This document shows, in pieces, positions 35,097-43,129 of a stretch of DNA of 64,000 nucleotides; the stretch's first letter is position 1; each line of letters starts with the position of its first letter. The stretch is from the NCBI GenBank assembly GCA_958295725.1, contig OY282368.1:1012501-1076500 (forward strand). The letters run 5' to 3'. The position numbers were made by a program, and so were the translations under genes. The notes beneath the pieces are model-generated. The model was not told the DNA's origin. It searched no databases and saw only the letters and a list, made by a program, of their open reading frames with translations. The stretch comes from an uncultured Alphaproteobacteria bacterium (GTDB lineage: Bacteria > Pseudomonadota > Alphaproteobacteria > UBA2966).

Positions 35097-35285
35097 TCAC
35101 TTATTGCCGCCCCTGGGCGGAGCGTTGTCCCGACCCTTGCCGGACTTGCCGCCATCGTTGGTTTTGGCGGGCCAGCCGGCGCCCTGTTTCCCGCTTGTGC
35201 CCTTGCCGCCGCCTTGCTTCCCGCCACTTCCGCCTTTGCCACCGTCCCGCTTTCCGCCGCCGCTACCACCACTTGGCTTCGCCAT
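35097..35285 (-). CDS. Small glycine/lysine-rich protein
   Basis: A 62-residue, almost purely Gly, Lys, Ser and Asp protein (repeated G-G-K or G-K-Q patterns). It has a strong ribosome site, AAAAGGAGA, seven bases before the ATG, which argues that it is translated. It has no hydrophobic segment and is likely disordered and basic. It resembles KGG-type stress proteins in composition only; function unknown. Confidence 0.55.
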   Translation of the reverse strand: MAKPSGGSGGGKRDGGKGGSGGKQGGGKGTSGKQGAGWPAKTNDGGKSGKGRDNAPPRGGNK

Positions 35286-35446
35286 GTCTATCTCCTTTTC
35301 GAGTCGGTCTCATCGCGAGAGGACTCTCGCCATGGACATGTAGGATACCCGGAATACGATGCAACCCTTCTTCCAGCATGTCGCTCGAAACGGATGCCAG
35401 CGCACAGCGCCGCCGAACGAAAGTCTGTACGGCAAACCCAAGCATT

Positions 35447-35529
35447 GCCTCGGACTCGACCGCGCCGCATGGACGGCCCTCGCCGGGCGGTCCATGTTCG
35501 CCGGAATCGACGAGAGCCGGGCGCATTGA
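35447..35529. repeat. 83-bp direct repeat, copy 2
   Basis: Second copy of the gene-end fragment at 34934-35016. Confidence 0.85.
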
Positions 35530-35539
35530 CCGCCCGCCC

Positions 35540-36251
35540 GCGAAGATCGTCGGATACGCACGCGAACGCCGGAACGGAGTCCCCGACCATCCCCGCTCCA
35601 ACCCCGCCGTCCTGCTCGCCGTCGTCGTCGTATGCCAGGTTCCGGCGTCCGCCGCCGAGACCTGACGCGGTCTGGTGGTGGCCCCGGAACACCGATGCTC
35701 GCCCTACGACCGGCGCGACTATCCCTACCCCCAATCGGTCGAGGCGCGCATCGTCGAGGCCCGCGGCGGCCGCGTCTACGGCCCCTACACCGGGCGCACC
35801 TTCGCCAGCCGCCGCCGGACCGATATCGAACATGTCGTCGCCGTCTCCGAGGCCCACGACAGCGGCCTGTGCGCGGCGGACGCATCGACACGCCGCCGAA
35901 TGGCTGCCGCCCCGGAACCGCTGCTGGTTCGCGCAGCGCGTCGTCGAAGTGCGCCGCGAATACCGCCTCGCCATCGACTGCCGCGAGGCCGACGCCCTCG
36001 AACGGGTCCTCTCGGGCTGTGAGTCCACCGAGATGGTGTTCCACGGCGGCGCGGCGGTGTCCGCCGACCCGCCCGGTTCGGGCGGCATGTCCTCCAGCGC
36101 CGCCGACGCACTCGCCTCCTGGGACGACAATCGCAACGGACGCATCTCGTGCAAGGAGGCGAGACGGCACCGCATCGCGCCCGTGCGGCGCGGCCATCCG
36201 GCCTACCCCTTCATGCGCGACGGTGACGGCGACGGGGTGGTCTGCGAATGA
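35540..36251 (+). pseudogene. Degraded secreted HNH nuclease with Excalibur domain
   Basis: Pieces in three frames make up one gene. A signal peptide is seen near 35600 (hydrophobic core L-L-A-V-V-V-V-C, then S-A-A-E). The next frame has S-P-Y-D-R-R-D-Y-P-Y-P-Q-S-V and D-I-E-H-V-V-A-V-S-E-A-H-D-S-G-L, typical of a DUF1524-type HNH nuclease. The core that should follow is deleted around 35885-35905. The third frame then resumes with A-E-W-L-P-P-R-N-R-C-W-F and ends in an Excalibur calcium-binding domain (D-G-D-G-D-G-V-V-C-E). Confidence 0.75.
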
Positions 36252-36342
36252 GGCTCGGGGCCGCCGCGACCCCCGGCTCTCTTGACTCGGTCTCGAACAC
36301 GGGTGTCTTCGCGCACGGCGCGGCGAGACCTATGATCGCGCC

Positions 36343-37629
36343 GTGCAAACGTTATGCCGCGATTGCGGCCACCGGCCGCCTCCCGACGCCGGGACCTGCC
36401 CGGCCTGCAACTCTTCGCGCGTCCTGCGCCACGGCGAGCTTCACGATCTCGCCATCGCCCATGTCGACTGCGACGCCTTCTACGCCGCCATCGAGAAACG
36501 CGACCGCCCGGAACTGCGCGACGTCCCGGTGATCGTCGGCGGCCGCCACCGGGGCGTGGTCGCCGCCTGCTGCTACCTCGCGCGCACCTACGGCGTGCGC
36601 TCGGCCATGCCGATGTTCCAGGCCCTGAAGGCCTGCCCCGACGCCGCGATCGTCAAGCCCGACATGAGCAAATACGCCGCCGTGGGCCGTGAAGTCCGGG
36701 CAATGATGCTGAGCCTGACGCCTCTGGTGGAGCCGCTTTCCATCGATGAGGCGTTCATGGACCTCTCGGGCGCCGAGCCTCTGCATCGCGCCAGCCCGGC
36801 GGAGACCCTGGCGGCGCTGGCGCGCCGGGTGGAGGAGGAGCTGTCCATCACCGTCTCCATCGGCCTGAGTTACAACAAGTTCCTCGCCAAGATCGCCTCG
36901 GACCTGGACAAGCCGCGCGGGTTCGCGGCGGTCGGCCGGGCCGAGGCCCGGGCCTTCCTCGCCGACAGGCCGGTCGGCCTGTTGTGGGGCGTGGGCAAGG
37001 CCATGCAGGGCCGCCTCGCCGAAGACGGCATTACCCTGATCGGCGAACTGGCCCGCGTCGGGGAGGCCGAACTGGTCGCCCGTTACGGCAAGATCGGCCG
37101 GCGGCTGTTCCTGTTCAGCCGGGGCGAGGACGACCGCCCGGTCGATCCCGACCGCGAGGCGAAGAGCGTCTCCTCGGAGATCACCCTCGACGAGGACGTC
37201 GCCGACCTGGCGAAACTGCGCCCGATCCTGTGGCGGCTGGCCGAGACGGTGGCCCGGCGGATGAAGAAGGCCGGCGTCGCGGGCCGGGGCGTGACGCTGA
37301 AGCTCAAGACCGCGGAGTTCCGCACCGTCACCCGCGCGCGCCGCCTGCACGGCGCCACGCGGTCGGCCGAGGAGATGTTCCGGGCGGCCGAGCCGTTGCT
37401 CGCCCGCGAGGCCGATGGGCGCGCCTTCCGCCTGATCGGCATCGGCGCCCACGATCTGGTCGAGCCGGGGCGGGCCGCCCAGGGCGACCTGTTCGGCGGC
37501 GCTTCGCCCGACGGCGGCGTCGACAAGGCGCTGGACGCGGTGCGGGAGAAGTTCGGCGACGGCGCCATCGTCAGGGGCCGGGGCTTCGGCGTGAAGCTCG
37601 AACGCCAGGGACCCTCCAAAACGGAGTAA
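36343..37629 (+). CDS. dinB: DNA polymerase IV (Y family) with N-terminal zinc ribbon
   Basis: Error-prone translesion polymerase of 428 residues. The N terminus carries a zinc ribbon (C-R-D-C-G ... C-P-A-C), common in alphaproteobacterial DinB. The polymerase starts at H-V-D-C-D-A-F-Y-A-A-I-E; S-I-D-E-A-F-M-D-L holds the other catalytic acids. Thumb (Y-N-K-F-L-A-K-I-A-S) and little-finger domains follow. The start is a GTG at 36343, with zinc-ribbon coding directly after. It sits amid degraded genes but is itself intact. Confidence 0.94.
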   Translation: MQTLCRDCGHRPPPDAGTCPACNSSRVLRHGELHDLAIAHVDCDAFYAAIEKRDRPELRDVPVIVGGRHRGVVAACCYLARTYGVRSAMPMFQALKACPDAAIVKPDMSKYAAVGREVRAMMLSLTPLVEPLSIDEAFMDLSGAEPLHRASPAETLAALARRVEEELSITVSIGLSYNKFLAKIASDLDKPRGFAAVGRAEARAFLADRPVGLLWGVGKAMQGRLAEDGITLIGELARVGEAELVARYGKIGRRLFLFSRGEDDRPVDPDREAKSVSSEITLDEDVADLAKLRPILWRLAETVARRMKKAGVAGRGVTLKLKTAEFRTVTRARRLHGATRSAEEMFRAAEPLLAREADGRAFRLIGIGAHDLVEPGRAAQGDLFGGASPDGGVDKALDAVREKFGDGAIVRGRGFGVKLERQGPSKTE

Positions 37630-37895
37630 CCCGGCCCGCATTGCCCGCCCCGCGGTGTGGCCGGTTGTCGGTGCGCGGTGCGTCATGGCGAACGCCTGCC
37701 TGTGAGGATGTTACGGGGCCATGGCGCGTTGTCGGCGGCCGGCCGCGGGACCGCATCGTGTTCGGCCGCGACCGTCCGGCGATCGAGTTCGAGATGACGA
37801 TCGATCCCCGGCGTGCGCCCGGCCTCTCCGACCGGGCGCCGCCGGGGTCTTCCGCGAGAACGCCGGGGCGCATTCCCCCGGCGCGGCCCCGGAGG

Positions 37896-39557
37896 TCAAC
37901 TGATCCTCGTCGGCAGGTGGTTGGGCAGCCAGCCGACGACGACCTCCCGGTCGCTATCGTCCCAGAAGAAGTAGAGGCGGAACCCGCGGCGTTCGTCGCG
38001 GGCGTTGCTGCCTTTCAGATGCCGTTCGAGCTGCCGATTGCGCCCGCCATGCTCGACGTTATAGGCGTCGCCATGCTCGCCCGCCCGCGCGCCGGCGAAG
38101 GTCGGCTCGTCCTTGAGCCCTTCCCGGGCCAGTGCCTCCCGGTATGCGGCCTGCCTGTCGGCGCCGCCCTCCAGGCGCATCGGGACGTAGTGGTCGCGCA
38201 GGATCAGCAAGGCGCGGCAGGCGAGCGCGACGTCCTCGAACTTCGACTTCTTCGCTGCCCGGATCGCCCGCGGATGCAGCCGGACGGCGCCGTCGAGCTG
38301 CTCCTTCGACCATTGTTCGAGCTGCCCGAAGCTGCCTGGAACGGCGGACCCGTCGGGGCGCTCCGGCGCATTGCCGCGCATGCGTTCGAGGTAGGCCGCC
38401 CGGTCCCTGAGACTCCTGGCCTCGGCTCTGGCCTCGTTCCGCGCGGCGACGGCGGCATTGCGCTCCTTCTCGGCCTTGCCCAGCGATTCCGCCAGCCTCA
38501 GAGTCTCGGCCCTGAGTTCCTCGTTCTCCCGCCGCAGCGCGTCCAGCCGTTCGTCCCCCGAGGGTGTAGCCGGGGGAACGGGCGTGCGCGGCGGCTCCGG
38601 GGCGGTCCGCCTCGCGGCGAAGGGGAACGGCGAGCGCTCCTCGCGGTCCGCAGCTCCGACGGTGGCGCGCAAGCAGGTAGCGACGAGGAAGTCTTCGAAG
38701 GCTTCCGGTCCGCCGGCCCAGGCGGATATGCGCGTCCCGACGGCGAGCGGGTGGTCGCGGGGTTCCGCCCGCCAGGGGTCGAAGCCGGGCTTGTAGGTCC
38801 GCACCGCCTGGCGGAAGACGGACAGTTCCTTGCCGACCCGGTCCGTCAGGGCGAAAGTGGCCGACAGCGTGACGACGGCGACGTGGGCCGCGCCCAGCGT
38901 GCGTTCGAAGACGGATTGCGGCGAGACCAGCGCGGTCGAGGGATCGTCGTCGAGATCGTGCGTGGCGATCGTCAGCACGTCCCGCTCGCGCCCCGGGTTG
39001 CAGAGCAGTGCGAGAAGCGTTTCCGCCCGTTCCCGCGTATCGACGAGCCAGGGCCCGGCGCCGACCGGCCGGCCGTCGACGACGACGTCGAACCGATCCG
39101 CGATCCGCCGGACGAGGCCGGGAACGGACGGGGCGGGCGGGCTTTCTCCCCGCGCCGCGCAGCCGAGCCGCACATGTACGCTTATCGCCTCCCCGTCCCT
39201 GGCGATCTCGGCTTCGGTCGCCCATAAGCGGTCCGGCGCATCCCCGTCGGCCTCGTCCAGCCGCGCCGTCCAGCGGCCGGCATCCCGCGCCGGCGCCGCT
39301 TCGGCGCGGAGCGGACCGGCCCCGGCGAGTTCGAACCCTTCGCCGCGCCACGCTTCCGCCGGCAGACTCCGCCCGGCGCGGTCCTGCATCCAGCGCAATA
39401 CTTCGTCCCGCGCCTCGCCGAACGCGCCGTCGAGATCGTCCGCGGGGATGCGCATCCTTATCCGACACGCCGGCAGCACGGTCCGGCGCGCACCGCGCAT
39501 GCGCGGCAGCGCCGACGCCAGCTGCTCGGCCAGACTGCCTCCTCCTCGATCGGCCAT
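37896..39557 (-). CDS. Large unrecognised coiled-coil protein
   Basis: I do not recognise this 553-residue protein. Three parts are visible. The N-terminal region of about 320 residues is mixed alpha/beta, with A-V-R-T-Y-K-P-G-F-D-P-W at its end. A central charged coiled coil follows (L-R-R-E-N-E-E-L-R-A-E-T-L-R-L, about 350-420). The C-terminal domain of about 130 residues ends in R-L-Y-F-F-W-D-D-S-D-R-E-V-V-V-G-W-L-P. The end resembles small toxin or nuclease-like domains that sense nucleic acids, but I cannot name a family. ATG at 39557 is preferred; an upstream ATG at 39629 is possible. It lies next to an intact IS481-type element. Confidence 0.7.
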   Translation of the reverse strand: MADRGGGSLAEQLASALPRMRGARRTVLPACRIRMRIPADDLDGAFGEARDEVLRWMQDRAGRSLPAEAWRGEGFELAGAGPLRAEAAPARDAGRWTARLDEADGDAPDRLWATEAEIARDGEAISVHVRLGCAARGESPPAPSVPGLVRRIADRFDVVVDGRPVGAGPWLVDTRERAETLLALLCNPGRERDVLTIATHDLDDDPSTALVSPQSVFERTLGAAHVAVVTLSATFALTDRVGKELSVFRQAVRTYKPGFDPWRAEPRDHPLAVGTRISAWAGGPEAFEDFLVATCLRATVGAADREERSPFPFAARRTAPEPPRTPVPPATPSGDERLDALRRENEELRAETLRLAESLGKAEKERNAAVAARNEARAEARSLRDRAAYLERMRGNAPERPDGSAVPGSFGQLEQWSKEQLDGAVRLHPRAIRAAKKSKFEDVALACRALLILRDHYVPMRLEGGADRQAAYREALAREGLKDEPTFAGARAGEHGDAYNVEHGGRNRQLERHLKGSNARDERRGFRLYFFWDDSDREVVVGWLPNHLPTRIS

Positions 39558-39633
39558 CGCACGGTCCCGTCTTGTTTCCGCCGGTACGGCGGCGCCGGCA
39601 TCCTCCTTCGTCTTCCCGCCGTCGTCCACCTGT

Positions 39634-40772
39634 TGTCCTGGTTCAGGACATATGAGACACGGGGGTCTCTTTGGCTGTCAGTGAGTGAAGGTACTGGGCG
39701 GGGGTGTGTCCGCCAAGGGCCTGGTGCGGTCTGAAGGTGTTGAATTCGTCGGCGAAGGCGTCGATCCATCGGTTGATGTCGTCGAGGTTGTCGTCGGGCA
39801 GGTCCCATGTGGCGTAGAACTCGTATCTCCAGGCGCCGTTGTTGCGTTCGACGTGACCGTTGAGCTTGGGCGAGCGTGGCGGGAGTTCGAACAGGTCGAT
39901 GCCGCGGCGCTGGCATTCGGTCTCGAAGTCGGCCTTGAACTCGGAGCCTCCATCGACCTGGATGGCTTCGATGGGGAAGGGCATGTCGGCCTGGAGCTTG
40001 TCGAGGAAGCGCTTGGCGTTGTGTGCGGTTGCGCGTCTCCAGGCCTGTGCGCAGGTCCACTTTGCGACGGGGTCATGGGCGGTGAACTGCTTGATGGCGG
40101 GCCGGGCTGTGTGTGGCGAGACGGTGAGGGTGTCGAGTTGGACGATCTCTCCGGGTGTTGTTGGCTTGCGGCCCCTGGGCAGGCGTCTGGCGTATGGCCT
40201 GAGGCGCCGGGCGGCGCGCGGTCCGTTGCGGCGCAAGGTCGGGACCGGGGTGACGGCGCCGCGCTCCATGAGGGTCTTGAGGATGCGGCCCGTGGTGCTC
40301 TCGCTTGCCGCGTGCCCGTTGCGTCGGAGCAGGACGGCGATCTTGGCCTTGCCCCACATGGGGTAGTCGGCGCGTGTCTCCCGGACCGCCGTCACCAGCG
40401 CCGCCGACCAGGTGGGCCGGCGCGGGGTGTGCGGGCGGCGCGAGCACGGCTTGAGGCGGTTGTGGTCCGCCAGCCTCTGCCACCGGTAGAGGGTCGATCT
40501 CGGAACGCCGACGGCGTTGGCAGCCGCTCGTGCGGTCAGGCCGTCGGCCCGGGCTTGGCGCCAGCGCTCAAGGGCGTCGCGCCTGTGCGCTTCGTCGCTC
40601 CGCTCCTTGCCGCACAGGCGCGACGCCAGGGCGGCTCCTCGTGTAATCTGCCGGGGCAGGCCGAAGGTCTGCATGGGGGTTCTCCTTCACGCTGCTTGTT
40701 CAACACCAACAGCGTCGGAGACCCCCGCCCTTACATCAAGGGCCGTGTCTCACATCTGTCTGAACGAGGTCA
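39634..40772. mobile_element. Intact IS481-family insertion sequence
   Basis: About 1.14 kb with related but imperfect ends: left TGTCCTGGTTCAGGACATAT, right (complement) TGACCTCGTTCAGACAGATG, each followed by GAGACACG. It holds one transposase gene on the minus strand. I do not see an obvious target-site duplication. Parts of the same element occur at 19853-19970, 25496 and in the MITE-like element at 47420-47635. Confidence 0.85.
39643..40674 (-). CDS. IS481-family transposase
   Basis: A 343-residue DDE transposase. The N-terminal half has helix-turn-helix segments (A-R-A-A-A-N-A-V-G-V-P-R-S-T-L-Y-R-W). The integrase core carries the acids in I-V-Q-L-D-T-L, I-Q-V-D-G-G-S-E-F and N-G-H-V-E-R-N-N. 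The ending [15 protein letters not shown] is typical of the family. No frameshift is seen, so it may be functional and able to mobilise the shorter elements with matching ends. Confidence 0.92.
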   Translation of the reverse strand: MQTFGLPRQITRGAALASRLCGKERSDEAHRRDALERWRQARADGLTARAAANAVGVPRSTLYRWQRLADHNRLKPCSRRPHTPRRPTWSAALVTAVRETRADYPMWGKAKIAVLLRRNGHAASESTTGRILKTLMERGAVTPVPTLRRNGPRAARRLRPYARRLPRGRKPTTPGEIVQLDTLTVSPHTARPAIKQFTAHDPVAKWTCAQAWRRATAHNAKRFLDKLQADMPFPIEAIQVDGGSEFKADFETECQRRGIDLFELPPRSPKLNGHVERNNGAWRYEFYATWDLPDDNLDDINRWIDAFADEFNTFRPHQALGGHTPAQYLHSLTAKETPVSHMS

Positions 40773-40954
40773 CCAGGGACCGCGCCGGGTTGGTCAACCG
40801 ATGACAGGCACGCGCTGCGCGAGCGGCTGGAGGCGGTCGAGCCTGAGCGGGAGAAGGTCCAAAAACCGGAACCCGTCTACGGCCGCGGCCGGGAGGACGA
40901 TACGCCGGAACCGGAAAAGACCCGTACACCGTGCGGGATCGAAATGGGGATGTA
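40773..40954 (+). pseudogene. 5'-truncated fragment next to IS481, possibly a mobilisation protein
   Basis: One frame beyond the IS end reads R-L-E-A-V-E-P-E-R-E-K-V-Q-K-P-E-P and ends E-M-G-M at a TAG (40952-40954), with no start codon. Charged, proline-rich tails of this kind occur at the C terminus of MobA/MobL-type relaxases, but identity is a guess. I read it as a gene end left after insertion of the IS. Confidence 0.35.
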
Positions 40955-41020
40955 GGACGGTTTCGACGCGAAGCGGTTTTACCGATTGTCAAGCGACAGG
41001 CGACATGTCATCATCTTGCC

Positions 41021-41299
41021 ATGATCGCGTCGTTCAAGCACCGAGGCCTCAAAGCGCTTTATGATGATCGGACGGCGCGGCGGGTGGCGCCTGGGCATGT
41101 CGAGAAACTGAAGGATATCCTGGGTATGCTGGATCAAAGCCGTGGACCAGACGACATGGGTTTGCCGGGATTCCAACTCCACGCACTGAAGGGCAGGATG
41201 AAAGGCCACTACGCTGTTTCGGTATCGGGGAACTGGCGCGTGACTTTCCGGTTCGAAGACGGGTCCGCGGTCGACGTCAATTATGTGGACTATCATTGA
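41021..41299 (+). CDS. higB: HigB-type RelE-superfamily toxin
   Basis: A 92-residue RelE-fold mRNA interferase. Typical elements are F-K-H-R-G-L-K-A-L-Y, then L-P-G-F-Q-L-H-A-L-K-G and Y-A-V-S-V-S-G-N-W-R-V-T-F-R-F, ending in V-D-Y-H. In HigBA loci the toxin precedes the antitoxin, as here. It should cleave mRNA on the ribosome when freed from HigA. A ribosome site for the next gene (GAGGAGGT) overlaps the toxin stop. Confidence 0.92.
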   Translation: MIASFKHRGLKALYDDRTARRVAPGHVEKLKDILGMLDQSRGPDDMGLPGFQLHALKGRMKGHYAVSVSGNWRVTFRFEDGSAVDVNYVDYH

Positions 41300-41312
41300 G
41301 GAGGTTTGGACC

Positions 41313-41600
41313 ATGACGATGCGGAATCCGCCGCACCCTGGCGGTATCGTGAGACGGCAATGTCTCGAGCCTCTCGGCTTATCCGTGACGAGAGCCGCCG
41401 AAGGTCTGGGCGTCACGCGCCAGACTCTTTCCGATCTCGTCAACGGGAACGCGGGTATCTCGATCGATATGGCCGTCCGCCTGTCGAAGGCGTTCGGGTC
41501 GAACCCTGAGACGTGGCTCGGCATGCAGGTGGCCTACGATCTGTGGCAGGCCCGTGATCGCGCCGACCGGATCGTGGTCGAGCGGTTCGAGGCGGCCTGA
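41313..41600 (+). CDS. higA: HigA-type antitoxin (XRE family)
   Basis: A 95-residue antitoxin with an HTH_3 domain: H-P-G-G-I-V-R-R-Q, G-L-S-V-T-R-A-A-E-G-L-G-V-T-R-Q-T-L-S-D-L-V-N-G and the W-L-G-M-Q-x-x-Y-D-L-W-Q tail common in HigA. The ATG at 41313, with an ideal ribosome site, is preferred over an earlier in-frame ATG inside higB. It likely represses its own operon. Confidence 0.93.
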   Translation: MTMRNPPHPGGIVRRQCLEPLGLSVTRAAEGLGVTRQTLSDLVNGNAGISIDMAVRLSKAFGSNPETWLGMQVAYDLWQARDRADRIVVERFEAA

Positions 41601-41681
41601 ATCAAAGAGTCTCCTGCCTCGGCGGCACGGAACGGCGACGACAGGTAGGCTGAACGGCTTCTCGCTCGTCGGGTCGTCGTC

Positions 41682-41834
41682 ATGGCCCAACTCATACCCC
41701 AGTTATCTGCGTCCCGCACTGTCGAAGGCGCATTGAACTTGTTGGAGGCCACGAGCACTGAAATCGAAGCTCATATTGAGCGTCTGTATGCCGTCAGCTG
41801 CGGTGCCGAAACACTTGACGGGAGCAAGGACTGA
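41682..41834 (+). CDS. Small ORF upstream of a damaged nuclease gene
   Basis: A 50-residue ORF (M-A-Q-L-I-P-Q-L-S-A-S) predicted to be helical, ending three bases before a GTG that begins the nuclease frame. The close spacing suggests co-translation. It could be a small partner protein or the remaining end of a larger gene such as a methyltransferase. No domain recognised. Confidence 0.35.
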   Translation: MAQLIPQLSASRTVEGALNLLEATSTEIEAHIERLYAVSCGAETLDGSKD

Positions 41835-41837
41835 ATC

Positions 41838-42591
41838 GTGTCGAACGTTTCCACTATTTTCAAGCTATGCGTCCAGGCGATCCGCGAGGGCGAACTCATC
41901 GAACGTGAGGGACGGAGCGATAAGGAGTTCCATTTTCCAGAACTGGTTCAAGAAGCGTCTCGATGTGCTTGGCCTGAACCATGATTCACCGAGGCGCAAC
42001 TCGTACCCCGACTTTCGGCTCGTGCGGCATGCTGAGGGCTACGAGCTCAAGGGCTTGGCCTATCCGGGACGGGACGCCAGCTATGACTGTAATAGCCAAG
42101 TGCCCTGCGGCGAGCACAACGGGCGGCAGGTCTATTATGTGTTCGGCCGTTATCCGGCTAAGCCAGACGGGAACAGCTACCCCGTGCTCGATCTGGTCAT
42201 TTGTCACGGCAGCTTCCTTAATGCGGACAATACCTATGTGCATAAGAACAAGAGATTTCGGAGCTTCGGTAGCTATGGCGACATTCTCGTACGCGATCGC
42301 AAGATGTATGTTGCTCCAACGCCGTTTTCTTTGGCGGAGGGCACCGCCCATCGGCGAACCTTGATCTTGCCTGCGAAGCATCAGGTGGATGGCGGTCTTG
42401 CGGAGTTCGGCACGCTGATCCGTCGCGAAGTGGAGAAAGTCGTCACAGCCTATAGCTTCGATCTTCGAACCAACAAGATCGAAACGAAGCTCGTACCTAA
42501 CCCGAATGCAGGCCGAGAACATGTATTCAAGGCATACCGGGTTCCGGATGATCCACCGGGCTCCGTGATGTTGAGCGGCTCTTCGGAATAA
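41838..42591 (+). pseudogene. Frameshifted PD-(D/E)XK restriction-endonuclease-like gene
   Basis: From the GTG at 41838 one frame encodes F-K-L-C-V-Q-A-I-R-E-G-E-L-I-E-R-E-G-R-S-D-K-E-F-H-F over its first part. At a T4 run (41933-41936) the sense moves by one base to a second frame: Q-N-W-F-K-K-R-L-D-V-L-G-L, then Y-P-D-F-R-L and Y-E-L-K-G-L (a PD...ExK nuclease core), and V-L-D-L-V-I-C-H-G-S. With one T fewer the whole would be a single protein of about 250 residues. It resembles type II restriction enzymes. No intact methyltransferase is near. Confidence 0.7.
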
Positions 42592-42724
42592 GGCTTGCCC
42601 CTTTGGTCCCGGTGCTAGTGTATTGCCTCTAACGCCTGTCGTCCTCGTTGGATTTTTTCGAGGATGTGGGTAACGGCAGCGATCCAGATGAAGGGTTTGC
42701 GCCTACTCAAGGAAAGAGGGGCTT

Positions 42725-43129
42725 GTGAACATCGTCGGACACGGCATTGACTTGGTGGACGTCGCTGAGATGCAGCGGTGGATAGAGGATCCGCGTGACC
42801 CGCTGATTCCGCGTTGCTTCGTGCAAGCCGAGCTGGATGAGATCGGTAATGGGGTTGATCGGATCGAGCGCTTGGCGGGGCGGTTCGCCGCCAAGGAAGC
42901 GGTGCTCAAGGCGATCGGCACCGGCTTCGGGGCAGGGGTCGCCTTTACCGATGTGATGATCCTCCGCGCGCCGGGCGCGGCGCCGAAGGTCCGACTTTCA
43001 GGCGGCGCGGCGAAGGCCGCCACAGCGTTGGGAGTGACCGCTTGGCGGCTCAGCATCAGCCATACCGGCGACATGGCGATGGCGAGCGTTCTCGCATTAG
43101 GCGCGGAGGCTCAAGCGCGCGACTCCTGA
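42725..43129 (+). CDS. AcpS-like 4'-phosphopantetheinyl transferase
   Basis: A 134-residue holo-ACP-synthase-type protein, which transfers phosphopantetheine from CoA to a carrier-protein serine. Features: G-H-G-I-D-L-V-D-V (metal-binding aspartate), E-R-L-A-G-R-F-A-A-K-E-A-V-L-K-A-I-G (metal-binding glutamate and catalytic lysine), then S-I-S-H-T-G near the C terminus. It is convergent with, and overlaps by 19 bases, the last gene of the nucleotide-modifying operon. A housekeeping acpS normally lies near lepB-rnc, so this may be an additional copy with a specialised partner. No carrier protein is seen nearby. Confidence 0.85.
   Translation: MNIVGHGIDLVDVAEMQRWIEDPRDPLIPRCFVQAELDEIGNGVDRIERLAGRFAAKEAVLKAIGTGFGAGVAFTDVMILRAPGAAPKVRLSGGAAKAATALGVTAWRLSISHTGDMAMASVLALGAEAQARDS

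Noticed and set aside
35104..35343. Plus-strand proline-rich open frame
   Set aside because: It is opposite the Gly/Lys-rich small gene, which has the better ribosome site.
41776..41930. ATG start of the nuclease-like frame at 41776
   Set aside because: The residues before 41931 in this frame are nonsensical, while the other frame from 41838 gives a natural protein start.
42725..43129. Housekeeping acpS
   Set aside because: Not called as acpS proper because the usual neighbours (lepB, rnc, era) are absent and it lies in accessory DNA.
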